Positions 1-7,504 of a DNA stretch of 32,385 nucleotides are shown one piece after another; within the stretch, counting starts at the first letter, position 1; the number at the start of each line of letters is the position of its first letter. Source of the stretch: Chitinophagaceae bacterium (lineage in GTDB: Bacteria; Bacteroidota; Bacteroidia; Chitinophagales; Chitinophagaceae). The notes under the pieces were generated by a model, which was not told the origin of the DNA, searched no databases, and saw nothing but the letters and a program-made list of their open reading frames with translations. The stretch spans positions 1 through 32,385 of the forward strand of contig CANGNA010000051.1 of assembly GCA_947455215.1 (NCBI GenBank). Direction: 5' to 3'. The translations under genes were made by a program, and so were the position numbers.

Positions 1-830
1 GGATTGGCATTGCTGTTGATATTAAAGTCGCCGGGGCAGGTGTAGGTGCCATAGTTGCTGAAGTAACCATTATCAGCAAATACACCACTAAGCGTACCAT
101 AGTTGGTGATAGAAGCACCCGAGTTATTGAAATTAAGCCCTGAAAGTGTTGCGGAACCACCGGCTGTTATCAGCAGGCTGGCCGCACCATTAAAGTTGAG
201 GTTTTGCAATGTCACGTTGCTGCCGCATACACGTATAGTGCCGCCATTCACATTCTGGAAACCTACATTAATATTGCTGCCCGTGATACAGATAACGTCA
301 CCGGTATTTACATTCAGGTTAGTTACACTAGTGGTAATGGTGTTGGTGCAACCACTGCTGCAATCATCGGTAGTAGCTGTTGCCTTGTGCGCATCTTTAT
401 GCACATATTCGGGATCTATCGCCGCGAACGACATGGTAACACCGGTGCCCAATGGCACCTTTTTTACTATGTGCGACAGGTCGGGAGATGTCTTAACAAT
501 GTATACCTCAGTAATGGTTTTAGCAATGTTCAGTGTCGCGGTATATGGCGTATTGGTATTGGCCGATCCGCGGGACAGAATAAGCCCTCCGTTGAAGGGG
601 TCGCCCGAATAAATAGCAATGGTATGATTGGCTGCAGCAAAGCGCTCATCGGTAATGCCTATAGAGAATGGCACTGCCCTCGTGCTCTCCCAATTGAAAC
701 CTGAGGGCACTTTGACATCATTCACACTGTTATATACACCGCCGCCGTTATTGCCTGTTTTTTTGCAGGCGGGCAACGCCAGGGCGAGGGCCCAGGCAGC
801 AACCAATAATACTGAACTTTTAACGCGCAT
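1..830 (-). CDS. Lipoprotein, paralogue of the neighbouring LruC protein (C-terminus off the window)
   Basis: The frame is open from an ATG at 830 to the left edge, giving 276 residues with no stop, so the gene continues outside the window. The N-terminus (MRVKSSVLL...) is a lipoprotein signal with lipobox LPAC and Cys22, followed by KK, which suggests an outer-membrane lipoprotein. The rest parallels the gene at 984-3137 residue for residue: a shared N-terminal domain (VPSGFNWES, FSIGITDERF, EVYIVKTSPDLS), then a CSSGC stretch and Asn/Gly-rich short strands (NVTLQNLNFNGAASLL, NYGTLSGVFADNG) that resemble a beta-solenoid. About ten residues differ over the roughly 120 after the CSSGC motif, against about 25 in the 110 before it. 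If the paralogy holds to the end, an LruC domain should lie beyond the edge. Ligand and function are unknown. It is second in a tandem pair on the same strand. Confidence 0.85.
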   Translation of the reverse strand, partial: MRVKSSVLLVAAWALALALPACKKTGNNGGGVYNSVNDVKVPSGFNWESTRAVPFSIGITDERFAAANHTIAIYSGDPFNGGLILSRGSANTNTPYTATLNIAKTITEVYIVKTSPDLSHIVKKVPLGTGVTMSFAAIDPEYVHKDAHKATATTDDCSSGCTNTITTSVTNLNVNTGDVICITGSNINVGFQNVNGGTIRVCGSNVTLQNLNFNGAASLLITAGGSATLSGLNFNNSGASITNYGTLSGVFADNGYFSNYGTYTCPGDFNINSNAN

Positions 831-956
831 ACTCACTAAAGATGTTTGGTATTAATAGAAATACGATAGTAGTTTTTTATTCAATTAGCCAAAAAACAAA
901 ATGCGTCCTCTGGTACGAAATTAAGCTTTAATATTTGCTTATAAAGTTAAGCAACT

Positions 957-984
957 AAGGCTTCCGTTGGGGAAGCCTTTTTTT
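957..984 (+). terminator. Stem-loop with T-tract between the tandem lipoprotein genes
   Basis: GGCTTCC (959-965) pairs with GGAAGCC (971-977) around a five-base loop, extended by AA/TT, and is followed on the plus strand by a run of eight T. It begins directly after the stop codon of the minus-strand gene ending at 984. On that strand the A-tract comes before the hairpin and only TTAGTT follows, so the best intrinsic-terminator geometry faces the plus strand. It may work in both directions. Confidence 0.6.
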
Positions 985-3137
985 TATTGATAAAGATTTG
1001 CTGTGTTGCGGTAACCGGTACCTGTATTACTGTACCAGTCTACAAACGATGCGCCACCTGATGCACCCCAATCGCCGAAGTGCAGGTAACCTTGTGTTAT
1101 ATCTTTCTGCTCTATGGGGTAAACAAATGGTGCGGTTGGTATGTCTATAGCCCATGGCAACCCTGTAGCTGTTACATAATAACGGCCTGTAGCTGCATTA
1201 GAGTTATCATCTTTTGTGCCGAAGTAGCTGGCGTCAGCAAGGTCGGTTGGCGCTTTACCCCACAGGTGCGTCTCGCGGCCGCGACCGTAGTTGTATATAA
1301 ATGGATTGTAAGCGCTGAGACCGAATGTGCTGACGGTAGGGCCACTTGTCACATCGAATGATACTGTATAGCTCTTGGCTGCGGTTGTGGTTGCGCCCGG
1401 CACTGTATTCCAGTTGGCCATTTCATCGCGCATATTGTTGAACACCTTTATAACAGCCTTGGTCTGACCGTCTTCCTTAGTGCCACCAACTACATTGCTT
1501 ACATTAGCAGCATTTACCGGGAACTGCACTGCAAAGCCATTACCCAGCTCGCCACCTGTAGCGCGCAGTGTGTAGTTACCTATAACCTTTACTACCACGT
1601 TGCTGGCATTGGTAACTACCTGGTAACGATAACCGATCACCACATCGTTCATATCAAAGTCGCCTTTTGATGGCCAGTTATCTTCGAATGCCAGGGTACC
1701 GCCGGTGGCGGCTGTGGGATAGTAGCTATTGTATGCCTTAGATGGATCTGAAGGATATTCGTCTGTTGCATCAGAAACACCATCACCATCAGTATCTGTT
1801 ACTACAGGTGTGCCGTTGCCCTCGCTGTTGCAACCCGATGTAGGGATGTAAACAGAGCAACCGTTTACAGCACCACCGGTAAGGTAAGATGCACCTACAG
1901 TTGTAGAAGAGCATATCTGCAGGGCGCCATTGGCCTGCGAACCACTGTTGAAGATAGTAGTAGTGCCGGTGATCTTTACCAGCGATGTGCTGCCATAACC
2001 CTTAACAGTTGCATTGTTGATGAAGTTGGTGGTCTTCAGCATAGCACTGTTGTACATGCCCAGTTCTACACCGCTATTGAGGGTAGCTGTACCCGCTACC
2101 TTGATCAGGTTGTAATTCTTTACGCTGGCGCTCTGGTTGTAATTGCCGCCTACTATCAGGCTGCAATTGTTCACAAAGTTAGAACCACTGTTGGGCTGAA
2201 AGTTGCCATTAACAGTGAGTGTACCGCTATTGGTAGCCACCGCCGATGTACCGTCGTTAAAGTTGCCGGTAACGGTCATAGTACCGCTATTCAGGAAGGT
2301 ATTGGCATTGCTGTTGATATTAAAGTCGCCATTGCAGGTATAAGTGCCGTAGTTGCTGAAATAACCATTATCAGCAAATACACCGGTAAGCGTACCGTAG
2401 TTGGTGATGGAAGCACCGGAGTTATTGAAGTTGAGGCCCGACAGTATTGCAGAGCCACCGGTAGTAATGAGCAGGCTGGCCGCGCCGTTAAAGTTCAGGT
2501 TCTGCAGGGTAACGTTAGTACCACATACGCGGATGGTACCGCCATTCACATTCTGGAAGCTGACGTTGATGTTGCTACCGGTGATGCAGATAACATTGCC
2601 TGTATTTACGTTCACGTTAGATGTGCTGGTAGTAATGGTATTGGTACAGCCGCTGCTACAATCGTCGGTGGTAGCAGTGGTGCGGTGTGCGCCAGATTTA
2701 AAGGCAACATCGGGGTCTATTGCACCGAAAGACATGGCCACGCCTGTGCCCAGGGTTACTTTCTTCACTATCTGCGACAGGTCCGGAGATGTTTTAACGA
2801 TATATACTTCGTTGATGGTTTTAGCGATGTTAAGCGTAGCTGAATAAGCGGCATTGGTATTAGCAGCACCCTTAGCCAGCAATACACCACCATTGTAGGG
2901 ATCGCCGTCGTATATGGCTACAGTATGATTAGCTGTAGCGAAGCGATCGTCTGTAATGCCAATAGAAAACGGTATAGCACGTGAGCTTTCCCAGTTGAAG
3001 CCGGAAGGCACTGTGATCTCACTTACGCTGTTGTACGTTTTGGTACCCGGTGTAGCATTGCCCGATTTTTTACAGGATGGTGCGGCTAAAACACCCGCAA
3101 GGGTAATAGCCAGTAAAAGTGTGTGTTTCAGTTTCAT
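984..3137 (-). CDS. LruC domain-containing lipoprotein
   Basis: A 717-residue predicted surface or outer-membrane lipoprotein. I chose the ATG at 3137 because it begins a clean lipoprotein signal (MKLKHTLLL...AAPSC, Cys22, then KK); an in-frame ATG at 3164 would add nine residues before it. Residues ~30-160 form an N-terminal domain shared with the neighbour. Residues ~160-440 are Asn/Gly/Thr-rich short strands (NSGTLTVNGNFQ, NSGTMTVTGNF, NYGTLTGVF) typical of a beta-solenoid. At ~447-460 is an Asp-rich calcium-binding type (DTDGDGVSDATDEYP). The C-terminal ~250 residues match the LruC family, with the hallmark AFEDNWPSKGDFDMNDVV. LruC proteins are found in Bacteroidota and other bacteria, and their molecular role is unsettled. 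I see no T9SS tail. It is first of a tandem pair, with a -7 element and operator-like dyad upstream. Confidence 0.9.
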   Translation of the reverse strand: MKLKHTLLLAITLAGVLAAPSCKKSGNATPGTKTYNSVSEITVPSGFNWESSRAIPFSIGITDDRFATANHTVAIYDGDPYNGGVLLAKGAANTNAAYSATLNIAKTINEVYIVKTSPDLSQIVKKVTLGTGVAMSFGAIDPDVAFKSGAHRTTATTDDCSSGCTNTITTSTSNVNVNTGNVICITGSNINVSFQNVNGGTIRVCGTNVTLQNLNFNGAASLLITTGGSAILSGLNFNNSGASITNYGTLTGVFADNGYFSNYGTYTCNGDFNINSNANTFLNSGTMTVTGNFNDGTSAVATNSGTLTVNGNFQPNSGSNFVNNCSLIVGGNYNQSASVKNYNLIKVAGTATLNSGVELGMYNSAMLKTTNFINNATVKGYGSTSLVKITGTTTIFNSGSQANGALQICSSTTVGASYLTGGAVNGCSVYIPTSGCNSEGNGTPVVTDTDGDGVSDATDEYPSDPSKAYNSYYPTAATGGTLAFEDNWPSKGDFDMNDVVIGYRYQVVTNASNVVVKVIGNYTLRATGGELGNGFAVQFPVNAANVSNVVGGTKEDGQTKAVIKVFNNMRDEMANWNTVPGATTTAAKSYTVSFDVTSGPTVSTFGLSAYNPFIYNYGRGRETHLWGKAPTDLADASYFGTKDDNSNAATGRYYVTATGLPWAIDIPTAPFVYPIEQKDITQGYLHFGDWGASGGASFVDWYSNTGTGYRNTANLYQ

Positions 3138-3183
3138 GTTGCGTTTCAAGTGTTGGTGATGCAAAAAATGTTAATTACTGGTG

Positions 3184-3191
3184 CAAAAATA
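3184..3191 (-). promoter_or_regulatory. Putative Bacteroidota -7 element for the LruC gene
   Basis: On the minus strand these bases read TATTTTTG, an exact match to the Bacteroidota -7 consensus TAnnTTTG, 46 bases upstream of the ATG at 3137. No clear TTG -33 element is visible at the usual spacing; the expected spacer is occupied by the dyad at 3195-3212. Confidence 0.4.
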
Positions 3192-3194
3192 GAC

Positions 3195-3212
3195 ATGTTA
3201 ATGTGTTAACAT
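3195..3212. promoter_or_regulatory. Operator-like inverted repeat in the LruC promoter
   Basis: ATGTTAA-TGTG-TTAACAT is a perfect 7-bp inverted repeat with a 4-base centre, three bases upstream of the -7 element for the LruC gene, within what would be the -33/-7 spacer. The octamer TGTTAATG inside it (3196-3203) recurs at 3246-3253 and 3268-3275, and TGTTAATT lies at 3169-3176. The placement is that of a transcription-factor operator; the factor is unknown. Confidence 0.35.
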
Positions 3213-3553
3213 TGTTATTCGACCGATAATGCTAAGTAATAGATATGTTAATGAGGTCTTGTCTGTTTGTTAATGGGGCCGTATGTTCCCTGTTACGCTT
3301 CTCTTAAAGCGTACACCGCTTTTAAGCCTGTACTAATGCTTAATAATTGTGGAAATTCCCATATCTCGTCAATCACAAATTGACAATTTCGCCATGTCTA
3401 CAAAATTCTTAAGACTCGTAACCTAAAAGCTAAGGACTCAAACCCACGTGTTGATAATCAACTGCTTAAAGGAAGATATTTGTCTTACACTACGGTGAAA
3501 CGTAGTTAGGAGCTGGTACAGTCATTAAACATTAAATTATTAATCGTCACAAC

Positions 3554-3955
3554 ATGTTACTCATTAAAACTACAATTTCACAGAGCACAATTCACGGTAT
3601 AGGGCTATTTGCGGCAGAGTTCATTCCCAAGGGTACAAAAACATGGGCTTATGATCCTTTGTTCGATAAGACATTTACAGAAGATGAAATATCAAAGCTG
3701 CCACCGCATGCGCTAAGAAGGTTTTACGATTATTCCTACTATGATGCGAGTCTAAATAAGTTTGTTCTTTGCTTTGATGACTTGAGGTTCATCAATCATA
3801 CAGAAGACAATCCTAATATTATTTCGGCAACAGACCACGACGTTGCCGCCCGCGACATTATGCCGGGAGAGGAATTGCTATGCAATTACAACCATTTTGA
3901 AGATGGCTATTTTGAGCGTCGTGGTATAGCATACGGTACCTTTGCTATTCTTTAA
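3554..3955 (+). CDS. SET domain protein (putative protein-lysine methyltransferase)
   Basis: A 133-residue protein that is almost entirely a SET domain. It shows the N-terminal HGIGLFAAEFIPKGT (residues 14-28), the SAM-site RFINHTEDNPN (N81-H82) and the C-terminal GEELLCNY (105-112) with the catalytic-type tyrosine. Proteins of this fold transfer methyl groups from S-adenosylmethionine to lysine side chains; the target cannot be read from sequence. There is no pre-SET or Cys-rich post-SET region, as is usual for small bacterial members. Base composition is clearly AT-rich compared with the next gene (sampled 60-base lines 32-42% GC against 63%), which suggests a different origin. Its stop lies one base before the start of the downstream membrane protein, so the two are probably co-transcribed. 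Confidence 0.85.
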   Translation: MLLIKTTISQSTIHGIGLFAAEFIPKGTKTWAYDPLFDKTFTEDEISKLPPHALRRFYDYSYYDASLNKFVLCFDDLRFINHTEDNPNIISATDHDVAARDIMPGEELLCNYNHFEDGYFERRGIAYGTFAIL

Positions 3956-3956
3956 T

Positions 3957-4571
3957 ATGCAGTACATAAGAGAGTACCTGGGCCAGGCCGCCGGAGTGGT
4001 GTCGTTTGCAGCATATCTGTTATACATTATATCCACATTACGCGGAAAAACAAGGCCCAGCCGGTCTACCTGGTGGATACTCTCGCTGGTAGGCGGTCTT
4101 ATTTTTCTTACCTCGTACTCTGTAGGGGCGCGGGAAAGTATATGGATAATGGGCAGCTATGTTGCAGGACCGCTGATCATAGCAGCTTTATCTTTGCATC
4201 CCCGCTTGGGCTATGGTGAAAAACTGACGCCGCTGGATATCGGCTGCCTGGTGTGGGCCGGGATATGCGCCCTGATATGGCTGCTGTTCAACTCACCGCT
4301 TGTAGCCTTCGCAGGTAGTATCGTGCTGGATGCAATAGGCCTTATACCTACTGCGCAGAAGGCCTACCGGGAGCCGGATAAAGAAGATCCGCTGGCGTGG
4401 AGCATTGAGCTGGTGGCCAGTATATTGAACGCGGCAGGTATTACTGCATGGTTTGTAACCGGCAACCTTACATGGATATATGCGCTGTACCTGCTGGCAG
4501 GAAATGGCACCATCGTCATTTTGCTTTTACTCAGATCTGCAACGGCAAAGCGGGCCGCCCGTATCGTCTAG
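3957..4571 (+). CDS. Seven-helix membrane protein, hypothetical
   Basis: A 204-residue integral membrane protein with about seven hydrophobic helices (roughly residues 10-28, 38-54, 62-80, 93-110, 115-131, 148-168 and 172-192). After helix 1 comes LRGKTRPSRSTWWI, and after helix 5 PTAQKAYREP. A Pro/Arg loop leading into a TWW helix, roughly repeated in the second half, resembles PQ-loop/SWEET-like proteins, but I offer that only as a resemblance. I chose the ATG at 3957, one base after the SET stop; an in-frame ATG at 3942 overlaps the SET gene and adds five residues. Function unknown. The genes are translationally adjacent. Confidence 0.75.
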   Translation: MQYIREYLGQAAGVVSFAAYLLYIISTLRGKTRPSRSTWWILSLVGGLIFLTSYSVGARESIWIMGSYVAGPLIIAALSLHPRLGYGEKLTPLDIGCLVWAGICALIWLLFNSPLVAFAGSIVLDAIGLIPTAQKAYREPDKEDPLAWSIELVASILNAAGITAWFVTGNLTWIYALYLLAGNGTIVILLLLRSATAKRAARIV

Positions 4572-4655
4572 TATTTAGATCTGTGCCGAAGTACTGCAGC
4601 TGATAGCTTTGCTTTTCAGAAAAAGCCATGTGGCATTGCGTTGCCCCGTAATAAG

Positions 4656-5531
4656 CTACATTTTCTTTTTAAACGCCAGTTCGGCCTTATTCAGATACTC
4701 CCGTTGGGTGAGTTCTATGGTGCGCTTTTCTTCTTTGTTGTAGAGGAAAGGCCGGCCATTGTAATATTTTACCAGGGTATAGGCCAGGGCCACGCCCCAG
4801 GTCTCCCAGCAGCAGCGCACCTCTATGCCATTTACCGCGGCAGACAAAACCGGCAGGGGGCTTCCGTCAATTACCACATCGATAGCATTTTTTCTAAAAA
4901 TATCGTCTATATAAATGCGGTTCACGGTAACGGCAGGTACGTTAAAGCGGCGTTCCCGTAGCTCCTTCAGCGCCAGGCCATACTTAAGTCGAAGGTCGAA
5001 GAAGTCGGGGATCTTGTCCAGCTTTACGTGTGTGTAAACGCTTTTGTTCCACTGTTCTTTCCACTCCCACTGGCTACCGGGCAAGGAGCAAGGGTATCCT
5101 TCATCAACGGCCAGCATCAGATCAGTTGTCTTACCAAATACCAGTGTTACTATCTGCCCACCCTCCACGTTGCTGAAACAATATTGATAGCCAGGTCTGT
5201 TGTCTGCGGCTATTTGCTCCAGTACATGAAAAAGCAGTTCAAGGTCGGCAAAGTCGCCCTCAGAAGTAGTTCTGAATTCGTATTGCTTATCCTTGACCTT
5301 GAATATGGAATAGTATAATTTATGTACTGTGTCGATGCCTTCTTCTACAAACGTTGCATTAAAGTCGCCAAGATCGGTGAGTTGCTTGACCAGCCTGGAT
5401 AGATCTGCCATTTCGTAGATCGATTCCACGTCGAAGCTCAACTCTTTAATATGGAATTTCTTCCCTAAAGAGTCGTGCAGCCCCCTGACCGTAGTTTCAA
5501 ACCTATCTAAGGCGTCGTACTGGGTAGTCAT
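4656..5531 (-). CDS. Hypothetical soluble protein
   Basis: A 291-residue protein that I do not recognise. It has no signal peptide or membrane segment and is probably cytoplasmic. It is rich in aromatic and charged residues, and starts MTTQYDALDRFETTVRGL. A distinctive C-terminal part reads RCCWETWGVALAYTLVKYYNGRPFLY before a charged tail ending AFKKKM. Normal codon use, a continuous frame and a clean ATG support a real gene. It is convergent with the SET/membrane pair and lies 219 bases downstream of another minus-strand gene, so it probably has its own promoter. Confidence 0.7.
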   Translation of the reverse strand: MTTQYDALDRFETTVRGLHDSLGKKFHIKELSFDVESIYEMADLSRLVKQLTDLGDFNATFVEEGIDTVHKLYYSIFKVKDKQYEFRTTSEGDFADLELLFHVLEQIAADNRPGYQYCFSNVEGGQIVTLVFGKTTDLMLAVDEGYPCSLPGSQWEWKEQWNKSVYTHVKLDKIPDFFDLRLKYGLALKELRERRFNVPAVTVNRIYIDDIFRKNAIDVVIDGSPLPVLSAAVNGIEVRCCWETWGVALAYTLVKYYNGRPFLYNKEEKRTIELTQREYLNKAELAFKKKM

Positions 5532-5750
5532 ATTTTTCAGTAGCCGGCGTGCATTAAAATGTTAAGAGCGAAACAGTTACGCAACTACTGTTTTTCCATA
5601 GAACGGGTACTATAAACACAGGCTAACGATACAATATACAAATATTCCTTGTGAATGTATCACTATTAACAAAAAAGTGTGCAACTACCGGCTGTATATT
5701 AAGACGTTATAAGTAGGCCGTTCCTTTGGGTAATGACCCGGGATATTGTA

Positions 5751-6497
5751 TTAAAAAGCTACCCCTCGTGCATATATATAAGTGATGACCACGCGCAGCG
5801 CCACCAGGAAAACAGCAGTAAGTCCTATGGGCCTTCGCAGCCTGGTAGTATCGTAATGTTCTGCAACCGGTGTTTGCCAGAGACCAAACAACAGAATAGA
5901 CGACCATAGCAGGTTCCATACTGATGTAATAGCGACACTATATGTTACGACATCTGAGTCGTGCAGGTAGGAAACCACCAGCGATGCTGACGTATACCAT
6001 TGCAATATTTCCCAGATGGCCATGATGATCCACCCGGCCTTGCGCCGTATCACCATCAGTATGTAGATGACCGTTAAAAAGCTGGCGCTAAGTAGCAGGA
6101 TGTATTGACGGGTACCCAGCCCCAACTGGTATACGAGCAAGCCTTTAAGCACCAGGTACACCGGCGTGAACACCCGGTAAGCATATACCAGTCCTGCAAA
6201 AAAGAGGAACAGCCGCACTTGTAGCCCTGTTTGCGCTGCATTATCGCCGAGTAGAGGATCAAGGAAGGATAGCGCCTTTTCTTTAGCTTCGATCCTGTTT
6301 ACCTCTTTGAGCGCTTTTTGGACGTTCTGCTCTGCAAAAAACTGTTCCGCTGCATCGCGCTCTTGCGGTGTAACATTGCGCGATGCCAGTATATCTTCGG
6401 CAGCTTGCACTGCCTCTGGCATATACTGTGCCGGTGCTATAGTGATCTTTAACAGATCGATAGTGTTGTAGTTGCGGTATTCTTCGTGAAAGTTCAT
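5751..6497 (-). CDS. Hypothetical membrane protein with soluble N-terminus
   Basis: A 248-residue protein. The first ~85 residues are soluble and helical, with YNTIDLLKITIAPAQYMPEAVQAAEDIL, a pattern I associate with uncharacterised Bacteroidota membrane proteins. About six hydrophobic helices follow (roughly 93-110, 112-126, 131-150, 154-176, 184-206 and 224-243). No catalytic motif is visible. It is divergently arranged with the GT8 gene at 6596, with about 98 bases between them. Function unknown. Confidence 0.75.
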   Translation of the reverse strand: MNFHEEYRNYNTIDLLKITIAPAQYMPEAVQAAEDILASRNVTPQERDAAEQFFAEQNVQKALKEVNRIEAKEKALSFLDPLLGDNAAQTGLQVRLFLFFAGLVYAYRVFTPVYLVLKGLLVYQLGLGTRQYILLLSASFLTVIYILMVIRRKAGWIIMAIWEILQWYTSASLVVSYLHDSDVVTYSVAITSVWNLLWSSILLFGLWQTPVAEHYDTTRLRRPIGLTAVFLVALRVVITYIYARGVAF

Positions 6498-6595
6498 AGT
6501 TATGTCTATCAGCGATAAAGCTACAAAAGAGTATTAAAATCATATGACCAGGGGCAGGAGGAATAGCAATAAAAGGGCTAATTTTATTTCCCGTC

Positions 6596-7495
6596 GTGCA
6601 AGTTCAGGAAGCAGATAAACAGAAAAGCACCACCATAACACTGGTGGTGGTAAGCGACGACCACTATATGATATTGGTGGCCGCGCTGATCCGTTCTGTA
6701 GAGGCCCATGTGCCTGCAGGCACAAAAGTAGACCTGTGGGTCGTATCGGACGGAGTAACGGCTGACAGCAAAACCAGGATGGCAGCGTCGGTAAACCCGG
6801 ACACGACTACTATACACTGGAAAGACATACAGGATGCCATACCCCAGGGTTTCCACCTGCCTAAAGACCTGAGCAGTTATCCGCTGAATATTTATATGCG
6901 GCTGTTCATCCCCTATTTTATACCTGATGAGGTGAAGAAGGTGCTGTACCTGGATGCGGATATGATAGTGCTACGCGACCTTACTGAACTCTGGAATACG
7001 GACATCAGCAAACATACTATAGGTGCCGTGCTTGACCCTCGGCTGAAAACCTTTGACAATAACTGGGGTGGTATAAAGAATTTTAAAGCGCTGGGCTTTA
7101 AGGGCACCACGCCTTACTTTAATACGGGCATGCTGCTGATCAATACAGAACGCTGGCGGGCGGGCAATATAACAGAGCAGATAGTGACCGTGATCAATAA
7201 CAACAAGCGCTTTGCCAACTACCCCGACCAGTATGGGATGAACATAGTGCTGCACAACCAGTGGCTGCGCATAGATGACCGCTGGAACCACTTTGTGACC
7301 GAACGCGACAAGACGCCCTACATACTGCATTTTGTAGAACGCAAGCCGATCTACAACACCTATAAAAATGGCGAGGACTACAGGCTGTTCTTCCTGAAGC
7401 ACCTGCAAATGACGGCCTGGCGCGACACACCACTTATTACCGAAAAAGGACGATACGCCAAGAAGCTGAAGAACATCTGGGACAAGCTGAAATAG
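6596..7495 (+). CDS. Glycosyltransferase family 8 protein
   Basis: A 299-residue retaining glycosyltransferase of GT-A fold. It has the N-terminal nucleotide-sugar strand ITLVVVSDDHY, the DxD metal motif in LYLDADMIVL (D120-A121-D122), the acceptor-side FNTGMLLIN and DQYGMNIVL, and the C-terminal HFVERKP typical of GT8. The family includes LPS glucosyl/galactosyltransferases and glycogenin, using UDP-sugars; the acceptor here is unknown. The start is GTG: between the upstream stop (6545-6547) and the conserved N-terminus there is no ATG. An AGGAGG at 6556-6561 is 34 bases too far upstream to serve this start. The gene stands alone and is convergent with the gene at 7505. Confidence 0.88.
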   Translation: MQVQEADKQKSTTITLVVVSDDHYMILVAALIRSVEAHVPAGTKVDLWVVSDGVTADSKTRMAASVNPDTTTIHWKDIQDAIPQGFHLPKDLSSYPLNIYMRLFIPYFIPDEVKKVLYLDADMIVLRDLTELWNTDISKHTIGAVLDPRLKTFDNNWGGIKNFKALGFKGTTPYFNTGMLLINTERWRAGNITEQIVTVINNNKRFANYPDQYGMNIVLHNQWLRIDDRWNHFVTERDKTPYILHFVERKPIYNTYKNGEDYRLFFLKHLQMTAWRDTPLITEKGRYAKKLKNIWDKLK

Positions 7496-7504
7496 ATACC
7501 ACTA

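Larger units (their letters stand above)
3138..3553. other. 416-base intergenic region between the LruC and SET genes
   Basis: This is the longest gene-free stretch of the window and separates divergent genes. It holds the -7 element and dyad of the LruC gene and three TGTTAATG octamers. It also holds an imperfect hairpin (CTTAAAGCG at 3303-3311 with CGCTTTTAAG at 3317-3326), a 13-base palindrome AAATTGACAATTT (3377-3389), and a 6-bp hairpin ACTACG/CGTAGT (3489-3506) 47 bases before the SET start. I see no convincing open reading frame, tRNA or known riboswitch. No clear TAnnTTTG element precedes the SET gene. Confidence 0.5.

Noticed and set aside
103-612. Plus-strand open frames over the tandem lipoproteins (also 2401-2847)
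   Set aside because: They resemble each other only because the opposite-strand genes are paralogous. They lack a plausible start context or domain, and the minus frames have clear signal peptides and family motifs.
4611-4626. Hairpin GCTTTT-CAGA-AAAAGC between convergent genes as a terminator
   Set aside because: The stem is only six pairs and mostly A-T, with no T-tract following on either strand; too weak to call.
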